Of a stretch of 64,000 nucleotides of DNA, positions 15,651 to 25,292 are shown piece after piece (positions within the stretch are counted from its first letter, which is position 1; every line of letters starts with the position of its first letter). The stretch lies in NCBI GenBank assembly GCA_018713165.1, contig DVFR01000019.1:1-64000 (forward strand), read 5' to 3'. This DNA comes from Candidatus Coproplasma stercoravium. GTDB lineage: Bacteria > Bacillota > Clostridia > Christensenellales > Borkfalkiaceae. The notes beneath the pieces were generated by a model that was given only the letters and a program-made list of their open reading frames with translations, did no database searches and was not told the origin of the DNA. Made by a program: the position numbers and the translations under genes.

Positions 15651-18344
15651 ATGAAAAAATTCTCAAAAAATATAGCCAAAGAATTTAAAAACAGTTTCGG
15701 CAGGTTCCTCGCCATAATGGCGATAATCGCGCTCGGCGTGGGATTTCTGATAGGCGTTACCCAGGCCACGCCCGATATGAAAACTTCGATGTCGGACTAC
15801 CTGATTGACAACGCCGCGTACGACGTCGACGTAAAGGCAACATACGGGCTTACGCAGTCGGATATAAACAACATAGCCTCGCTCAAAGACGACGACGGCA
15901 ACGACGTCGTGGAGGCATATATGCCCGTCGTAACCAGCTCGGTTATGGCCAATATCGGCGGCGCGGTGAGCCGGTCGGCGGTAAATCTGATAGGACTCGA
16001 CTTCTCGCTCGCGCGCGCGGATGAGCCCTCCGAAAATTATCTCAACCGCTTCACGCTCATAGAGGGCGCGTTCCCCGCGGAGGGTAATACCGATTCCGAC
16101 GGCAACGTAATTCCTTTCGCGCAGCAGGTTGTGGCGGAGCGCTCCAACAACTATTTCGAAACCGTTCAGGTGGGCGATAAAATCACCCTTGCCGAAAGTA
16201 TCGGCACCGACAACAGCACTTACGGCGACATATATGCGCAGACGGAGTTCACCGTGGTGGGCATAGTTTCCACGCCCGACTACTACTATACCGACGCGCG
16301 CGAAGTGACTACGATAGGCACGGGCGTCGTAAGCCTCGTAATGTACGGCAACTACGTGCCCGGCGATACCGAAAACAGCGTTTATAACCTCACAAAGACG
16401 GGCACGCTGTTTTATGCGTTGAATTTAAGCATATTCGGGAGCACCCCGATAAGGGAAGAGTCGATAGGCTATACCGACCTTTGGGTACAGGTTGCAGATT
16501 CGGAGGACTACGAACGCTTTTACACGAGCTATAAAGACCATGTTCTTGCATTGTCGGCGTATATAGAAGATTTGGGTAATGAGATAAACGCCGAGGTAAA
16601 TACAGCCATCGAAGATAATGCGTTAATAGGTTCAATGGTTCCCGCAAACGCGAGCTGGTACGTTTTAGACAGGGCGAGCAGCAACGTAAGCTACGTCAGC
16701 TTCGACATGAACGTCGAAAAGGTGGAGGACATAGCGGGCATATTCCCCATATTCTTCATCGTCGTTGCGGCGCTCGTCGCGCTCACTTCTATGACGAAGA
16801 TGGTCGAAGAGGACAGAATGCAGATAGGCACTTTAAAGGCGCTCGGCTACAGCGAAGGCAGGATAATGCTCAAATATCTCGTCTACTGCGTGCTCGCCTG
16901 CCTCATAGGCGTAGTGGTGGGTATTCTGCTCGGCTTCTCGATAATGCCCACCATATTCTGGAACGCCTACGCCACAATGTATTACCTGCCCGAGCTGTAT
17001 CTCGGCTTCTCGTGGTGGCTGGCGCTGGCGGTAATATTCGGCTCGCTCGCGATAACCATTCTGGTCACCGTGTTCGCCTGCCGCTCGACCACCAAAGAAA
17101 AGCCCTCCAAGCTCATGCAGCCCAAGGCGCCGAAGCCCGGCAAGCGCATTCTTTTAGAGCGCTGCACCCCTGTATGGAAGAGGATAAAGTTCAAGTGGAA
17201 GGCGACTATCCGCAACATATTCCGCTATAAAAAGAATATGATTCTCACCATAATCTCCGTTATGGGCTGCACCGCGCTTATACTCACGGGCTTTGGCCTC
17301 GGCGACAGCGTTGCGGCGGTAACCGACCTGCAGTATAACGACATAATCTTCTACGATACTATAATAAGCCACGCGTCCTCTCAGGAGGAGGGGGCGGGAG
17401 AAGAGCTCGACGCATACCTTGCGCAGCTCGACAAAGACAGATATCTCGACGTTTACAGCGAGAGCGGCCAGCTCGTCTTGGGCGACTCGCGCGAGAGCGT
17501 CGATATGTATCTCGTCGAAAACCAGGACGAATTTTCAAATTTCGTAAGCCTGCACGACAGGCGCACCGGCGAGAGGCTTGACGCTTCGTCAAACGGCATA
17601 ATAATACCCGAAAATATCGCAACGGTATATGATATTTCGGCGGGCGACAGCATAACTTACGTGACTGCAGACAGAATCCAGCTCGAACTCACCGTTACGG
17701 GCGTGTGCGAATACTACACGGGCTCGCAGGTGTATATGAGCGTTTCCAACTTCGCCTCGGCGGTGGAGGCGGCGGGCGGCACAGCCGATACCGCGGCAAA
17801 TTCCTACCTCATAAAATACGGCTACGGCGAGGACGAAGCGGCGATAAACTCCGCGGCGGAAACTCTTCTCTCCGACCCCGCCGTCACGGGGGTTGAATTC
17901 ACCTACACCACGCTCCGCACCTTCGACGCGTTAAACGATACGATGAGCTTTGTAATACTCATTCTCGTGGTATGCGCAGGCGCGCTCGCGGCGATAGTTC
18001 TCTATAACCTCACCAACATAAATATAGACGAGCGGCGCAAGGAAATTGCCACGCTTCGCGTTCTCGGCTACACCAAATGGGAAGTCGCGGGATATATCTA
18101 CCGCGAAAGCGGCATTTTAACGGTGGTCGGTGCGCTGTTCGGCCTTCTGGGCGGCTGGCTGCTGCACATGTATATCGTAGGCAGGGTAAACAGCGTGTGG
18201 ATGATGTTCGGCAAGGCGATAGCTCCTTTAAGCTTCCTATGGGCGTTGCTTATTACGATAGGTTTCGCGATTGTCGTATATGCCTTCATGCTGATAAAGC
18301 TGTACAGGATAAACATGGCAGAATCGCTCAAATCAAACGAATAA
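15651..18344 (+). CDS. ABC transporter permease, two FtsX domains
   Basis: An 897-aa integral membrane protein of the MacB/FtsX superfamily, partner of the preceding ATPase. An N-terminal helix (about 17-37, FLAIMAIIALGVGFLIGV) is followed by a ~310-residue extracytoplasmic domain. Three helices of FtsX domain 1 lie at about 360-480 (IAGIFPIFFIVVAALVALTS onward). A second N-helix is near 535, followed by a second external domain and FtsX domain 2 at about 765-890. The duplicated layout is typical of Gram-positive exporters for peptides or lipids and of antibiotic-sensing transporters. Substrate unknown. Gap to the ATPase is 180 nt because of the repeat insertion. Confidence 0.92.
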   Translation: MKKFSKNIAKEFKNSFGRFLAIMAIIALGVGFLIGVTQATPDMKTSMSDYLIDNAAYDVDVKATYGLTQSDINNIASLKDDDGNDVVEAYMPVVTSSVMANIGGAVSRSAVNLIGLDFSLARADEPSENYLNRFTLIEGAFPAEGNTDSDGNVIPFAQQVVAERSNNYFETVQVGDKITLAESIGTDNSTYGDIYAQTEFTVVGIVSTPDYYYTDAREVTTIGTGVVSLVMYGNYVPGDTENSVYNLTKTGTLFYALNLSIFGSTPIREESIGYTDLWVQVADSEDYERFYTSYKDHVLALSAYIEDLGNEINAEVNTAIEDNALIGSMVPANASWYVLDRASSNVSYVSFDMNVEKVEDIAGIFPIFFIVVAALVALTSMTKMVEEDRMQIGTLKALGYSEGRIMLKYLVYCVLACLIGVVVGILLGFSIMPTIFWNAYATMYYLPELYLGFSWWLALAVIFGSLAITILVTVFACRSTTKEKPSKLMQPKAPKPGKRILLERCTPVWKRIKFKWKATIRNIFRYKKNMILTIISVMGCTALILTGFGLGDSVAAVTDLQYNDIIFYDTIISHASSQEEGAGEELDAYLAQLDKDRYLDVYSESGQLVLGDSRESVDMYLVENQDEFSNFVSLHDRRTGERLDASSNGIIIPENIATVYDISAGDSITYVTADRIQLELTVTGVCEYYTGSQVYMSVSNFASAVEAAGGTADTAANSYLIKYGYGEDEAAINSAAETLLSDPAVTGVEFTYTTLRTFDALNDTMSFVILILVVCAGALAAIVLYNLTNINIDERRKEIATLRVLGYTKWEVAGYIYRESGILTVVGALFGLLGGWLLHMYIVGRVNSVWMMFGKAIAPLSFLWALLITIGFAIVVYAFMLIKLYRINMAESLKSNE

Positions 18345-18399
18345 AAGAAAGGCGGCGCCGCACACGCGGCGCCTGCCGCTTAAAAAACGGGAGAATGTT

Positions 18400-18858
18400 A
18401 TGGATAAAATACAGTTGCGCGATGCGCTGATGGCACAGCTCTGGCGAATGTACAAGATGGATATAATGCTGTACCTGCGCGAATTTTTAGTGGGCGAAAC
18501 GGCGCTTTTAGAGTGCATAGCTTCGCACGGGGAGGAGCTGACCCCCTCTGCCATAAGCGACGAGGCGCACCTCAGCCGCGCTCGCACGGCTACCATACTG
18601 CGCGCTCTGCGCGAAAAGGAATATATAACCATGGACGTCGCCGACGACGACAGGCGCAAGATGAACGTGCGTATAACGGAGGCGGGCATAAAGCACCTTG
18701 CCGAAAAGCACGGATTCCTCGCCTCGTATTTCGATAAATACGTAGAGGTGCTCGGCGAAAAGAACATTTCCGAACTCACCGCCCTTTTAAAGCTCACCGC
18801 CGACAGCGAGAGCAAGCTTAAAGGCAGGTTTCCCGAAGAGCCTTCAAACGGCGATTAG
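18400..18858 (+). CDS. MarR-family transcriptional regulator
   Basis: A 152-aa winged-helix regulator. The recognition helix is about residues 50-70 (TPSAISDEAHLSRARTATIL) and the wing is DVADDDRRKMNVRITEAG (about 79-96), the typical MarR DDRR signature. It is the last gene of the ABC operon and probably controls it, perhaps through the inverted repeat at 14711-14756. Confidence 0.88.
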   Translation: MDKIQLRDALMAQLWRMYKMDIMLYLREFLVGETALLECIASHGEELTPSAISDEAHLSRARTATILRALREKEYITMDVADDDRRKMNVRITEAGIKHLAEKHGFLASYFDKYVEVLGEKNISELTALLKLTADSESKLKGRFPEEPSNGD

Positions 18859-18920
18859 TTTAAATTCGCCCGCACATATGCCGCAGTTATTGTGGGTATT
18901 GCGGTAAATAAAAAGCGGAC

Positions 18921-19228
18921 AAGCCCCCTTTGTGTAAAGGCGGACGAATTATCTCACATTAAGCCCCCTTGTGTAAAGGCGGAGAATTATCTCACATCAA
19001 GCCCCCTTGTGTAAAGGCGGAGAATTATCTCACATCAAGCCCCCTTGTGTAAAGGCGGAGAATTATCTCACATCAAGCCCCCTTGTGTAAAGGCGGACGA
19101 ATTTTCTCGCATCAAGCCCCCTTGTGTAAAGGCGGACGAATTTTCTCGCATCAAGCCCCCTTGTGTAAAGGCGGACGAATTTTCTCGCATCAAGCCCCCC
19201 TTGTGTAAAGGGGGGAATTAAAGGGGGG
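18921..19228. repeat. Eight-unit 38-40 bp tandem array
   Basis: Units start at 18921, 18961, 18999, 19037, 19075, 19114, 19153 and 19192. Each reads AAGCCCCCTTGTGTAAAGGC followed by GGAGAATTATCTCACATC or GGACGAATTTTCTCGCATC. Units 2-4 are identical, as are 5-7, which points to recent block duplication. The last unit decays into AAAGGGGGGAATTAAAGGGG. There are no unique spacers. The core CCCTTGTGTAAAGG matches the dispersed element seen at 44590. Confidence 0.95.
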
Positions 19229-19239
19229 ATTGTAGGCGG

Positions 19240-19490
19240 AAGAGCCGCCGTAGTAAATAAAATAAGGTAACAATCCCTCAGTCAGAATCTTGCGGTTCAG
19301 CCGGCTCCCTTTATACAAGGGAGCCTGTAATGCGGAAATAAAGTCCGCAAGGCTGAGGACAAAGAGGAATAAGATTTCTCCGCTCACTTCGTTCGGTTTG
19401 CGGTTTCCCTTCGGGAGCCTCCGCAAAGCGTCACTTCGTTCGGTCGAAATGACGGTGTGTGGCGGGATTACGAAATGCCTTGCCCGTCAT
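19240..19490. repeat. Degenerate dispersed repeat fragments
   Basis: Contains AATCCCTCAGTCAGAA, GGCTCCCTTTATACAAGGGAGCC, TCACTTCGTTCGGT (twice) and GGTCGAAATGACGG. These strings recur, in part, in the 44580-44760 and 51430-51580 gaps. No credible gene is seen; short ORFs here are made of repeat sequence. Confidence 0.6.
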
Positions 19491-19534
19491 TAAAAAAGCG
19501 GCTTAGCTGACGGCTATATACGGCTATATAAAAT

Positions 19535-19566
19535 AAAAATCCCGCAAAAAATTGCGGGGTTTTTAT
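19535..19566 (-). terminator. Terminator of the DUF378 gene
   Basis: Read on the minus strand: CCCCGCAAT / ATTGCGGG-type stem followed by ATTTTTATTTT. It lies just past the stop codon of the minus-strand gene. Confidence 0.8.
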
Positions 19567-19586
19567 TTTAAAATCAGTCACGCGGA

Positions 19587-19835
19587 TTATCTGTGCGCCC
19601 TCTCTTCGCGCATATCGTCGTGGCGGGAAAGGCGCAGCCCCCAGCCCGTGATTATGGGCGAGATTATAAGCCAGAGCGCGGCGATGGCTATAATGATATA
19701 CAGCGTTATCGCGCCCGCGGTGCGGGGACCCTGAAAAATCCAGCTCACGAGGTTGAAATCGAACAAGCCGTAAAGCCCCCAGTTGAGTGCGCCTATTATG
19801 CACAGAATATAGGCGATAAAGTTTGCAACTAACAT
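19587..19835 (-). CDS. DUF378 (YuzA-like) small membrane protein
   Basis: An 82-aa protein with two hydrophobic helices (about 3-24 and 40-62). The signature IIGALNWGLYGLFDFNLVSWIF is characteristic of the DUF378 family, whose function is unknown. The C-terminus is charged (RLSRHDDMREERAHR). AAGGAGAAAAAG precedes the ATG on the minus strand. It is a monocistronic gene with its own terminator. Confidence 0.88.
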   Translation of the reverse strand: MLVANFIAYILCIIGALNWGLYGLFDFNLVSWIFQGPRTAGAITLYIIIAIAALWLIISPIITGWGLRLSRHDDMREERAHR

Positions 19836-19887
19836 AAAGCTTTTTCTCCTTGATATTGAGCATGTGCGTTCCGATAAAAATTATGTA

Positions 19888-19916
19888 TTGCAATCGGCGG
19901 CGGCATATGCTAAAAT
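19888..19916 (+). promoter_or_regulatory. Promoter of the GH3 glycosidase gene
   Basis: TTGCAA (19888-19893), 17-nt spacer, TAAAAT (19911-19916). Transcription would begin near 19923, so the gene has either almost no leader or starts at a later Met. Confidence 0.65.
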
Positions 19917-19918
19917 AA

Positions 19919-22276
19919 ATGTATATGAAAGAGAACAAAAAGGGCGGAATACCCGCCGAAGGTTCAAAAGAAAATTTAAAAGATATGGCAGAGCGCTTAA
20001 CGGGGCTCGATTTCTGGCGCTCCCGCCCGTTTGATAATCAGGGTGTCGGCTGCGTGCGCTTTTCCGACGGCCCTCACGGCCTTCGCGTTCAGGCGGGCGC
20101 GGCGGATAATTTCGGGCTCGAACGCTCGCTCCCCGCAACGTGCTTTCCCACTCTCGCGGCGCAGGCTTCGTCGTGGGATAAGGAGCTTTTATACCAAACG
20201 GGCGTAAGGCTCGCCGAAGAGGCGGCGTATTTCGGCGTAAACGTCTTGCTCGGTCCGGGCGTGAACATAAAGCGCAACCCGCTCTGTGGCAGAAATTTCG
20301 AGTATCTCTCCGAAGAGCCCTACCTTGCGGGCGAGCTTGCCGCGCAGTATATCCGCGGCGTGCAGGGCGGGGGCGTGGCTTGCTGCGTAAAGCACTTCTG
20401 CGCCAACAACCGCGAGTTTGCGCGCACGGTGTATTCGAGCGAGGTTTCCGAAAGCGCCCTGCGCGATATCTATCTCGCCCCGTTCGAGGCGGCGGTGGAG
20501 GAGGGCGGCGTCGCCGCAGTGATGACCTCGTACAACAAGCTCAACGGCACGTACTGCTCGGAAAACAAGCGGCTTATTTCAGACATATTGCGGGGCGAAT
20601 GGGGCTTTGACGGCATAGTTATATCCGACTGGGTCGGCACGAGCGACCGCGTTGCGGGCGTAAAAGCGGGAGAAGATTTGGAGATGCCCCGCTGCAATCT
20701 CACCGTCGACGAAATTGTTGCCGCCGTGGAGAGCGGCGACCTTGCAAAAGAGGACATAAAAAAGTGCAACGACCGCCTCGCGGAATTTGCACAAAAGTAT
20801 TCCCGTCCCGCCGGCGACGGGTTCGACGGCGAGGAGCACCTCGCCTTTGCGCGCAAAGCGGCGGGGGAGTGCGCAGTCCTTCTTAAAAACGAGGGCGCGC
20901 TGCCGTTTGCAAAGGGGGAGCAGATTGCGGTGCTCGGCGACCTCGCGGCGCAGCCGCACATACAGGGCGGCGGCTCTTCGCGCGTGAACGTGCGCGCCGC
21001 CGACGATATTTTGTCCTGCCTGTCGCAGAAATTCGGCGTAACTTTCGCGCGGGGCTACCGCAGGGACGGCAGGGCGGATAAAAAACTTAAAAAACAGGCG
21101 CTTAAACTTGCCGCGCAGGCAAAGACGGTGGTCTGTTTTATGGGACTGACCGAGCGGGAGGACGCCGAGGGCGCCGACAGGGAAAACCTTTTGCTGCCCG
21201 CATGCCAGACCGAGCTGTTAGCCGAGCTGTACGCCTCCGGCATAAAGCCCGTGGTGGTGCTGTGCTCGGGTTCCGCCGTAGACTGCGGCTGGGATAAATT
21301 TGCCTCCGCGCTTTTATATCTCCCGCTTACGGGCGCGGGCACGGGCGGAGCGCTCGCCTCCATTCTCTGCGGCGAGGTCAATCCTTCGGGCAAGCTTGCC
21401 GAAACCTTCCCGCTCAGCTATTCCGACGTGCCCTGCGGCGAAACTTTTGCAAAAGACCCCTATATATGCCGCTACGAAGAGGATATTCTGGTGGGCTACC
21501 GCTGGTACGACGCCGCCTCTCTTTCGGTGAAATATCCCTTCGGGCACGGACTCTCGTACACACAGTTTGCATATTCCGACCTCGAATGCAACGGCGATAT
21601 CGTAAAATTCAAGGTGAAAAATACCGGTTCCCGTGCAGGCGCCGAGGTCGTTCAGGTATATATATGCCCGCCCGACTGCGGCATAGCCTTCCCCGAAAAG
21701 AAGCTCGCCGCATTCAAAAAGCTGTTTTTGTCCGTGGGAGAGGAGCGCGAAGTCGAGCTCGTTTTAAGCGGGCGCGCCCTGCGCGCATACGACGAAAAGC
21801 GCGACAGATTCGTGCTCTTCGGCGGCAGTTACGGCGTAAAGGTTGGCGCGTCCTCGCGCGATATCCGCCTCGAAGGACGGACTTACCTCGATGGCGAACT
21901 TCCGGAAGAGGGCAGCGGCACGGCTTTGCGCGAAGAGATAATAAAGAGGGTGAAATCGTGCGAAAGAGCGGCGGATATGCCCAAACCAACGCAAAAAAAG
22001 AGAGGGGAGCGCGTGGAAATTTCCATGCACAGCCCGCTGATTGCGCTGAAAGACGCAAAGGGCGCCGCGGGCAGGCTGATATATAAAATAGCCGATTTTT
22101 ATTGCACGGGCAAAAAGCAGACCGCGCTTTTAACGTTCAGGTATATAACCGTGCGTTCGGCAATGCAGTACGCGGGGTTCAACCTTGCGCAGGCGCACGG
22201 CTTTATCGACGCATGCAACGGCAAATTCTTTAAGGGACTCAAAAAGATAATAACCAAAAAAGAGGGCAAGAAATGA
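19919..22276 (+). CDS. Glycoside hydrolase family 3 (beta-glucosidase-like)
   Basis: Predicted intracellular beta-glycosidase; there is no signal peptide. The TIM-barrel domain has FSDGPHGLR (about 47-55), GPGVNIKRNPLCGRNFEY (about 116-133) and the nucleophile D237 in GIVISDWVG. The second alpha/beta domain includes GGGSSRVN and LPLTGAGTGGA, and a fibronectin-III-like domain begins near 555 (VKFKVKNTGSRAGAEVVQVY). The last ~95 residues are an extra C-terminal extension I do not recognise. The start is uncertain: ATG 19919 is upstream of the predicted transcription start; ATG 19925 or 19985 are alternatives. panE-like overlaps its stop by 4 nt. Confidence 0.9.
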   Translation: MYMKENKKGGIPAEGSKENLKDMAERLTGLDFWRSRPFDNQGVGCVRFSDGPHGLRVQAGAADNFGLERSLPATCFPTLAAQASSWDKELLYQTGVRLAEEAAYFGVNVLLGPGVNIKRNPLCGRNFEYLSEEPYLAGELAAQYIRGVQGGGVACCVKHFCANNREFARTVYSSEVSESALRDIYLAPFEAAVEEGGVAAVMTSYNKLNGTYCSENKRLISDILRGEWGFDGIVISDWVGTSDRVAGVKAGEDLEMPRCNLTVDEIVAAVESGDLAKEDIKKCNDRLAEFAQKYSRPAGDGFDGEEHLAFARKAAGECAVLLKNEGALPFAKGEQIAVLGDLAAQPHIQGGGSSRVNVRAADDILSCLSQKFGVTFARGYRRDGRADKKLKKQALKLAAQAKTVVCFMGLTEREDAEGADRENLLLPACQTELLAELYASGIKPVVVLCSGSAVDCGWDKFASALLYLPLTGAGTGGALASILCGEVNPSGKLAETFPLSYSDVPCGETFAKDPYICRYEEDILVGYRWYDAASLSVKYPFGHGLSYTQFAYSDLECNGDIVKFKVKNTGSRAGAEVVQVYICPPDCGIAFPEKKLAAFKKLFLSVGEEREVELVLSGRALRAYDEKRDRFVLFGGSYGVKVGASSRDIRLEGRTYLDGELPEEGSGTALREEIIKRVKSCERAADMPKPTQKKRGERVEISMHSPLIALKDAKGAAGRLIYKIADFYCTGKKQTALLTFRYITVRSAMQYAGFNLAQAHGFIDACNGKFFKGLKKIITKKEGKK

Positions 22277-23283
22277 GGGTGGCGATATACGGCGCGGGAG
22301 CGATGGGAACGGTGCTCGGCGCATTTATAACAAAAAACGGCGGCAAGGTCGACCTTATAACGCGCAATAAAGAGCACGTCGCCGTGCTCAGAGAGGGCGG
22401 TGCGCACATAACGGGCACCGTAGATTTCACCGTGCCCGTGTCGGCTCTTCTTCCCGAGGAGATGGAGGGGCGGTACGATATAATATTTTTGATGACAAAA
22501 CAGCGGCACAACGCCGAAATACTCGATTTTCTCCTTCCCTTTTTAAGTGACGGCGGTGTAGTGTGCACCACGCAGAACGGACTGCCAGAGCCCTCCGTCG
22601 CCGAAGTCGTGGGGGAAGAGCGCTGCTGCGGCTGCGCCGTGTCGTGGGGCGCGACGTTCGTCGGCAGGGGAGAGGCAAAGCTCACCACCCGCCCCGACGG
22701 GCTGGAATTCGCCCTCGGCACGCTCTATAAAAATACAGGAAAGCTCGCCGCCGTCGCCTCGGTGCTCTCGCTCATGGGCAGGGTGCGCACGGAGAGCAAC
22801 TTTATCGGCGCGCGCTGGTCTAAGCTTGCAATAAACTGCGCCTTTTCGGGTCTTTCGGCGATAAGCGGCTTAACTTACGGGCAGATATGCGACGATAAGT
22901 ATGCGCGCAAAGTCGCGCAGGCAATACTCAACGAGTGTTTCTGCGTGGCAAGGGCGTGCGGCATCCGCCCCGGCAGGGTGCAGGGGCACGACGTGGCTAA
23001 GATACTCGGCTACCGCACGGCGCTCAAAAGGCGCATATCCTACGCGCTCATTCCCGTGGCAATGAAAAAGCACCGCGCGCTAGTTTCGGGCATGTATTAC
23101 GATTTAAAGGCGGGGCGCGTGTGCGAAACCGACCTCGTGAACGGCGTTGTATCGCGCTACGGCGCGCGCGTCTGCGCTCCCGCAAGGCTCAACGAGCTCG
23201 TGCAGGAGATAGCGCACGAAATAGAGCGCGGCGAACGGAAAATTATGCCCGAAAACATAAAAGAGTTTGAAAAATATATTTAA
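22273..23283 (+). CDS. panE: Ketopantoate reductase family (2-dehydropantoate 2-reductase)
   Basis: Would reduce ketopantoate to pantoate with NADPH for coenzyme A synthesis. The Rossmann motif IYGAGAMGTVLGAFI is at residues 5-19. The helical C-terminal domain has NFIGARWSKLAINCAFSGLSA (about 176-196), the usual K-N pair of the ApbA/PanE fold. At 336 aa it is somewhat longer than typical (~300). ATGA overlap with the GH3 gene implies translational coupling. Because the neighbour is a glycosidase rather than panB/panC, another 2-keto substrate is possible. Confidence 0.83.
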   Translation: MRVAIYGAGAMGTVLGAFITKNGGKVDLITRNKEHVAVLREGGAHITGTVDFTVPVSALLPEEMEGRYDIIFLMTKQRHNAEILDFLLPFLSDGGVVCTTQNGLPEPSVAEVVGEERCCGCAVSWGATFVGRGEAKLTTRPDGLEFALGTLYKNTGKLAAVASVLSLMGRVRTESNFIGARWSKLAINCAFSGLSAISGLTYGQICDDKYARKVAQAILNECFCVARACGIRPGRVQGHDVAKILGYRTALKRRISYALIPVAMKKHRALVSGMYYDLKAGRVCETDLVNGVVSRYGARVCAPARLNELVQEIAHEIERGERKIMPENIKEFEKYI

Positions 23284-23383
23284 AGCGGCGCGCATTTCCG
23301 CTTGTCCCCGCTTTTTGTTGCAAATATTTTTTTGCAGTGCTATAATTTTTTAATAAACGTAAAGTTTTTTATCGGTGCGTATT

Positions 23384-24316
23384 ATGGAAGAAATATATTA
23401 TCCCTCGTCCGACGGCTCTCATACCGTCCACGCGGTCATATGGCGCCCGCAGGGCGACGTATGCGCCATTTTGCAGATAATTCACGGCATGGAGGAGTAT
23501 TGCATGCGCTACGCCCCGTTTGCCGAAGAGGCGGCAAAGCGCGGCATTTTAGTCTGCGCCGAAGACCACCTCGGGCACGGCGGCACCGCATGCGGCGACT
23601 GGGGCCACTTCCCCGAAAACGGGCAGGAGTATGTTTTAAAGGACATAGCCGAGCTCACTTCGCACGCAAAGGCGATAGCCCCCGGGGTGCCGTACTTTGT
23701 GATGGGGCACAGCATGGGGTCGTTCTTCTGCCGCGAATATATCGCCCGCCACAGCGGTTTTTCGGGTGCGATAATCATGGGCACGGGCTTCAAAGACCCC
23801 GTAACGCTCTTTTTTGCGCGCCTTATAACGGCAATAACGGGCGGCACGCGCGGCTGGGAGCACAAGAGCAGGTTTATCTCAAAACTCGCCTTCGGCTCTT
23901 ACAACAAAAAGTTCAGGCCCGTACGCACGGGCTACGAATGGCTCTCCAAAAACGCCGAAAACGTCGACGCGTACGTCGCCGACGAAAAGTGCGGCTTCGG
24001 CTTTACCTGCGGCGGCTTTATGGGGCTGTTCAACATAATAAAGATGGCGTGCTCCAAGAGTGCGTTCGCCCGCGTGGACAAGTCGCTCCCCCTGTTTATC
24101 GTGGCGGGAGAGGACGACCCCGTCGGCGACTACGGCAGGGGCGTTAAAAAGACGTACGAAAAGTATGTAAAGGCGGGCGTAAAGGACGTCCGGCTCAAAC
24201 TCTATTCGGGCGCGCGGCACGAAATTCTCAACGACGACTGCCGCGAAGCCGCCGTGCGCGACGCGTTATCCTTCGTGTGCGAAAAAGCGGGCATATCCTT
24301 TAAAGAACAGTTTTAG
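23384..24316 (+). CDS. Alpha/beta hydrolase, monoacylglycerol-lipase-like
   Basis: A 310-aa cytosolic serine hydrolase of the Hydrolase_4 (lysophospholipase/MGL) type. Oxyanion region IIHGMEEYCMRY (about 34-45), HLGHG, nucleophile in VMGHSMGSF, acid in VAGEDDPVGDYG and His in YSGARHEIL near the C-terminus. These match the MGL family order. Start 23384 (ATG) is preferred to the GTG at 23375, though neither has a strong ribosome site. First of three alpha/beta hydrolases in a row. Confidence 0.87.
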   Translation: MEEIYYPSSDGSHTVHAVIWRPQGDVCAILQIIHGMEEYCMRYAPFAEEAAKRGILVCAEDHLGHGGTACGDWGHFPENGQEYVLKDIAELTSHAKAIAPGVPYFVMGHSMGSFFCREYIARHSGFSGAIIMGTGFKDPVTLFFARLITAITGGTRGWEHKSRFISKLAFGSYNKKFRPVRTGYEWLSKNAENVDAYVADEKCGFGFTCGGFMGLFNIIKMACSKSAFARVDKSLPLFIVAGEDDPVGDYGRGVKKTYEKYVKAGVKDVRLKLYSGARHEILNDDCREAAVRDALSFVCEKAGISFKEQF

Positions 24317-24397
24317 TTTATATGCGTGCAGGGCGCACGCGCGGTTTTACTTCGGGTTTGTTGCGGCGGCCGCCGCTTTAATAAAGAGGGCTTTTTT

Positions 24398-25159
24398 ATG
24401 GTTAAAGAGTGGGATATCACGATTCCGCAACTTACGGGCGAACGCACGCGCAGGGCGTATGTGTACCTCCCGAACGATTATGAAGAGGATTCCGAAAGGC
24501 GCTATCCCGTTATGTATATGTTCGACGGGCACAACCTTTTTTTCGACAGCGAGGCGACTTACGGCAAGAGCTGGGGCATAGGGGAATACCTCGACTATAC
24601 CAACACGAAACTTATCGTCGCGGCGGTGGAGTGCAACACCGTCGGGAACGGCAGGCTGGAGGAGTATTCTCCGATAAACTTTTATATGCCCGACGGCACC
24701 TTTATCCGCGGCAGGGGCAAAAAGTATATGGACTGGCTGGTCGGCGAGTTCAAGCCGTTTATCGATTCAAATTTCCGTACCCTGCCCGACAGGCTGAATA
24801 CGGCAATCGGCGGCAGTTCCATGGGCGGGCTGATGACCATGTACGCGCTCGCCGCGTACAACCGCTTCTTCTCGCGCGGGGCGGCGCTTTCGCCGAGCCT
24901 GTGGGTGGGCGGAGAAACTCCCGCGTTTTTAACCAGGGCAAAATTCGGCAGGGCGACCCTTTTATACATGGACTACGGCAGCAAGGAGTTTAAAAATCAC
25001 TCCGCGCAGAAAAAAATTTTTGCCGACGTCGCCGCCGACCTCATTCAAAAGGGCGTGTTCGTAACCTCGCGCATAGTGCCCTACGGCACCCATTGCGAGG
25101 CGTCGTGGCAGAGGCAGCTGCCCGTGTTTATGTCGGCCCTGGGGTTTGAAGGGGAGTAA
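24398..25159 (+). CDS. Esterase (PF00756 / Fes-like alpha/beta hydrolase)
   Basis: A 253-aa intracellular esterase. RRAYVYLPNDYEE and YPVMYMFDGHNLFFD (about 36-50) are typical of the esterase D/Fes/antigen-85 fold. The nucleophile elbow is GGSSMGGLM and the catalytic His lies in PYGTHCEASWQRQLP near the end. AAAGAGG sits 9 nt before ATG 24398, so the longer in-frame start at 24326 is rejected. The true substrate (acyl, feruloyl or peptide ester) is unknown. Confidence 0.87.
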   Translation: MVKEWDITIPQLTGERTRRAYVYLPNDYEEDSERRYPVMYMFDGHNLFFDSEATYGKSWGIGEYLDYTNTKLIVAAVECNTVGNGRLEEYSPINFYMPDGTFIRGRGKKYMDWLVGEFKPFIDSNFRTLPDRLNTAIGGSSMGGLMTMYALAAYNRFFSRGAALSPSLWVGGETPAFLTRAKFGRATLLYMDYGSKEFKNHSAQKKIFADVAADLIQKGVFVTSRIVPYGTHCEASWQRQLPVFMSALGFEGE

Positions 25160-25292
25160 GCGGGGCTATGCCCCGCAACGTTGCGCGGGCGCAACTTACT
25201 GTATGCGCCGCAGGCGCATTCATCGCGTACGCCGCAGGCGTACTTATCGCTTTTGAGCGCTATATCGACATCGGGAGAAAAGAGGATTTTTA

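Noticed and set aside
18921-19228. CRISPR array
   Set aside because: Units are directly abutting and near-identical with no unique spacers, and no cas gene is present. It is a minisatellite.
19290-19493. 67-aa + strand ORF
   Set aside because: Composed of dispersed intergenic repeat words with no ribosome site.
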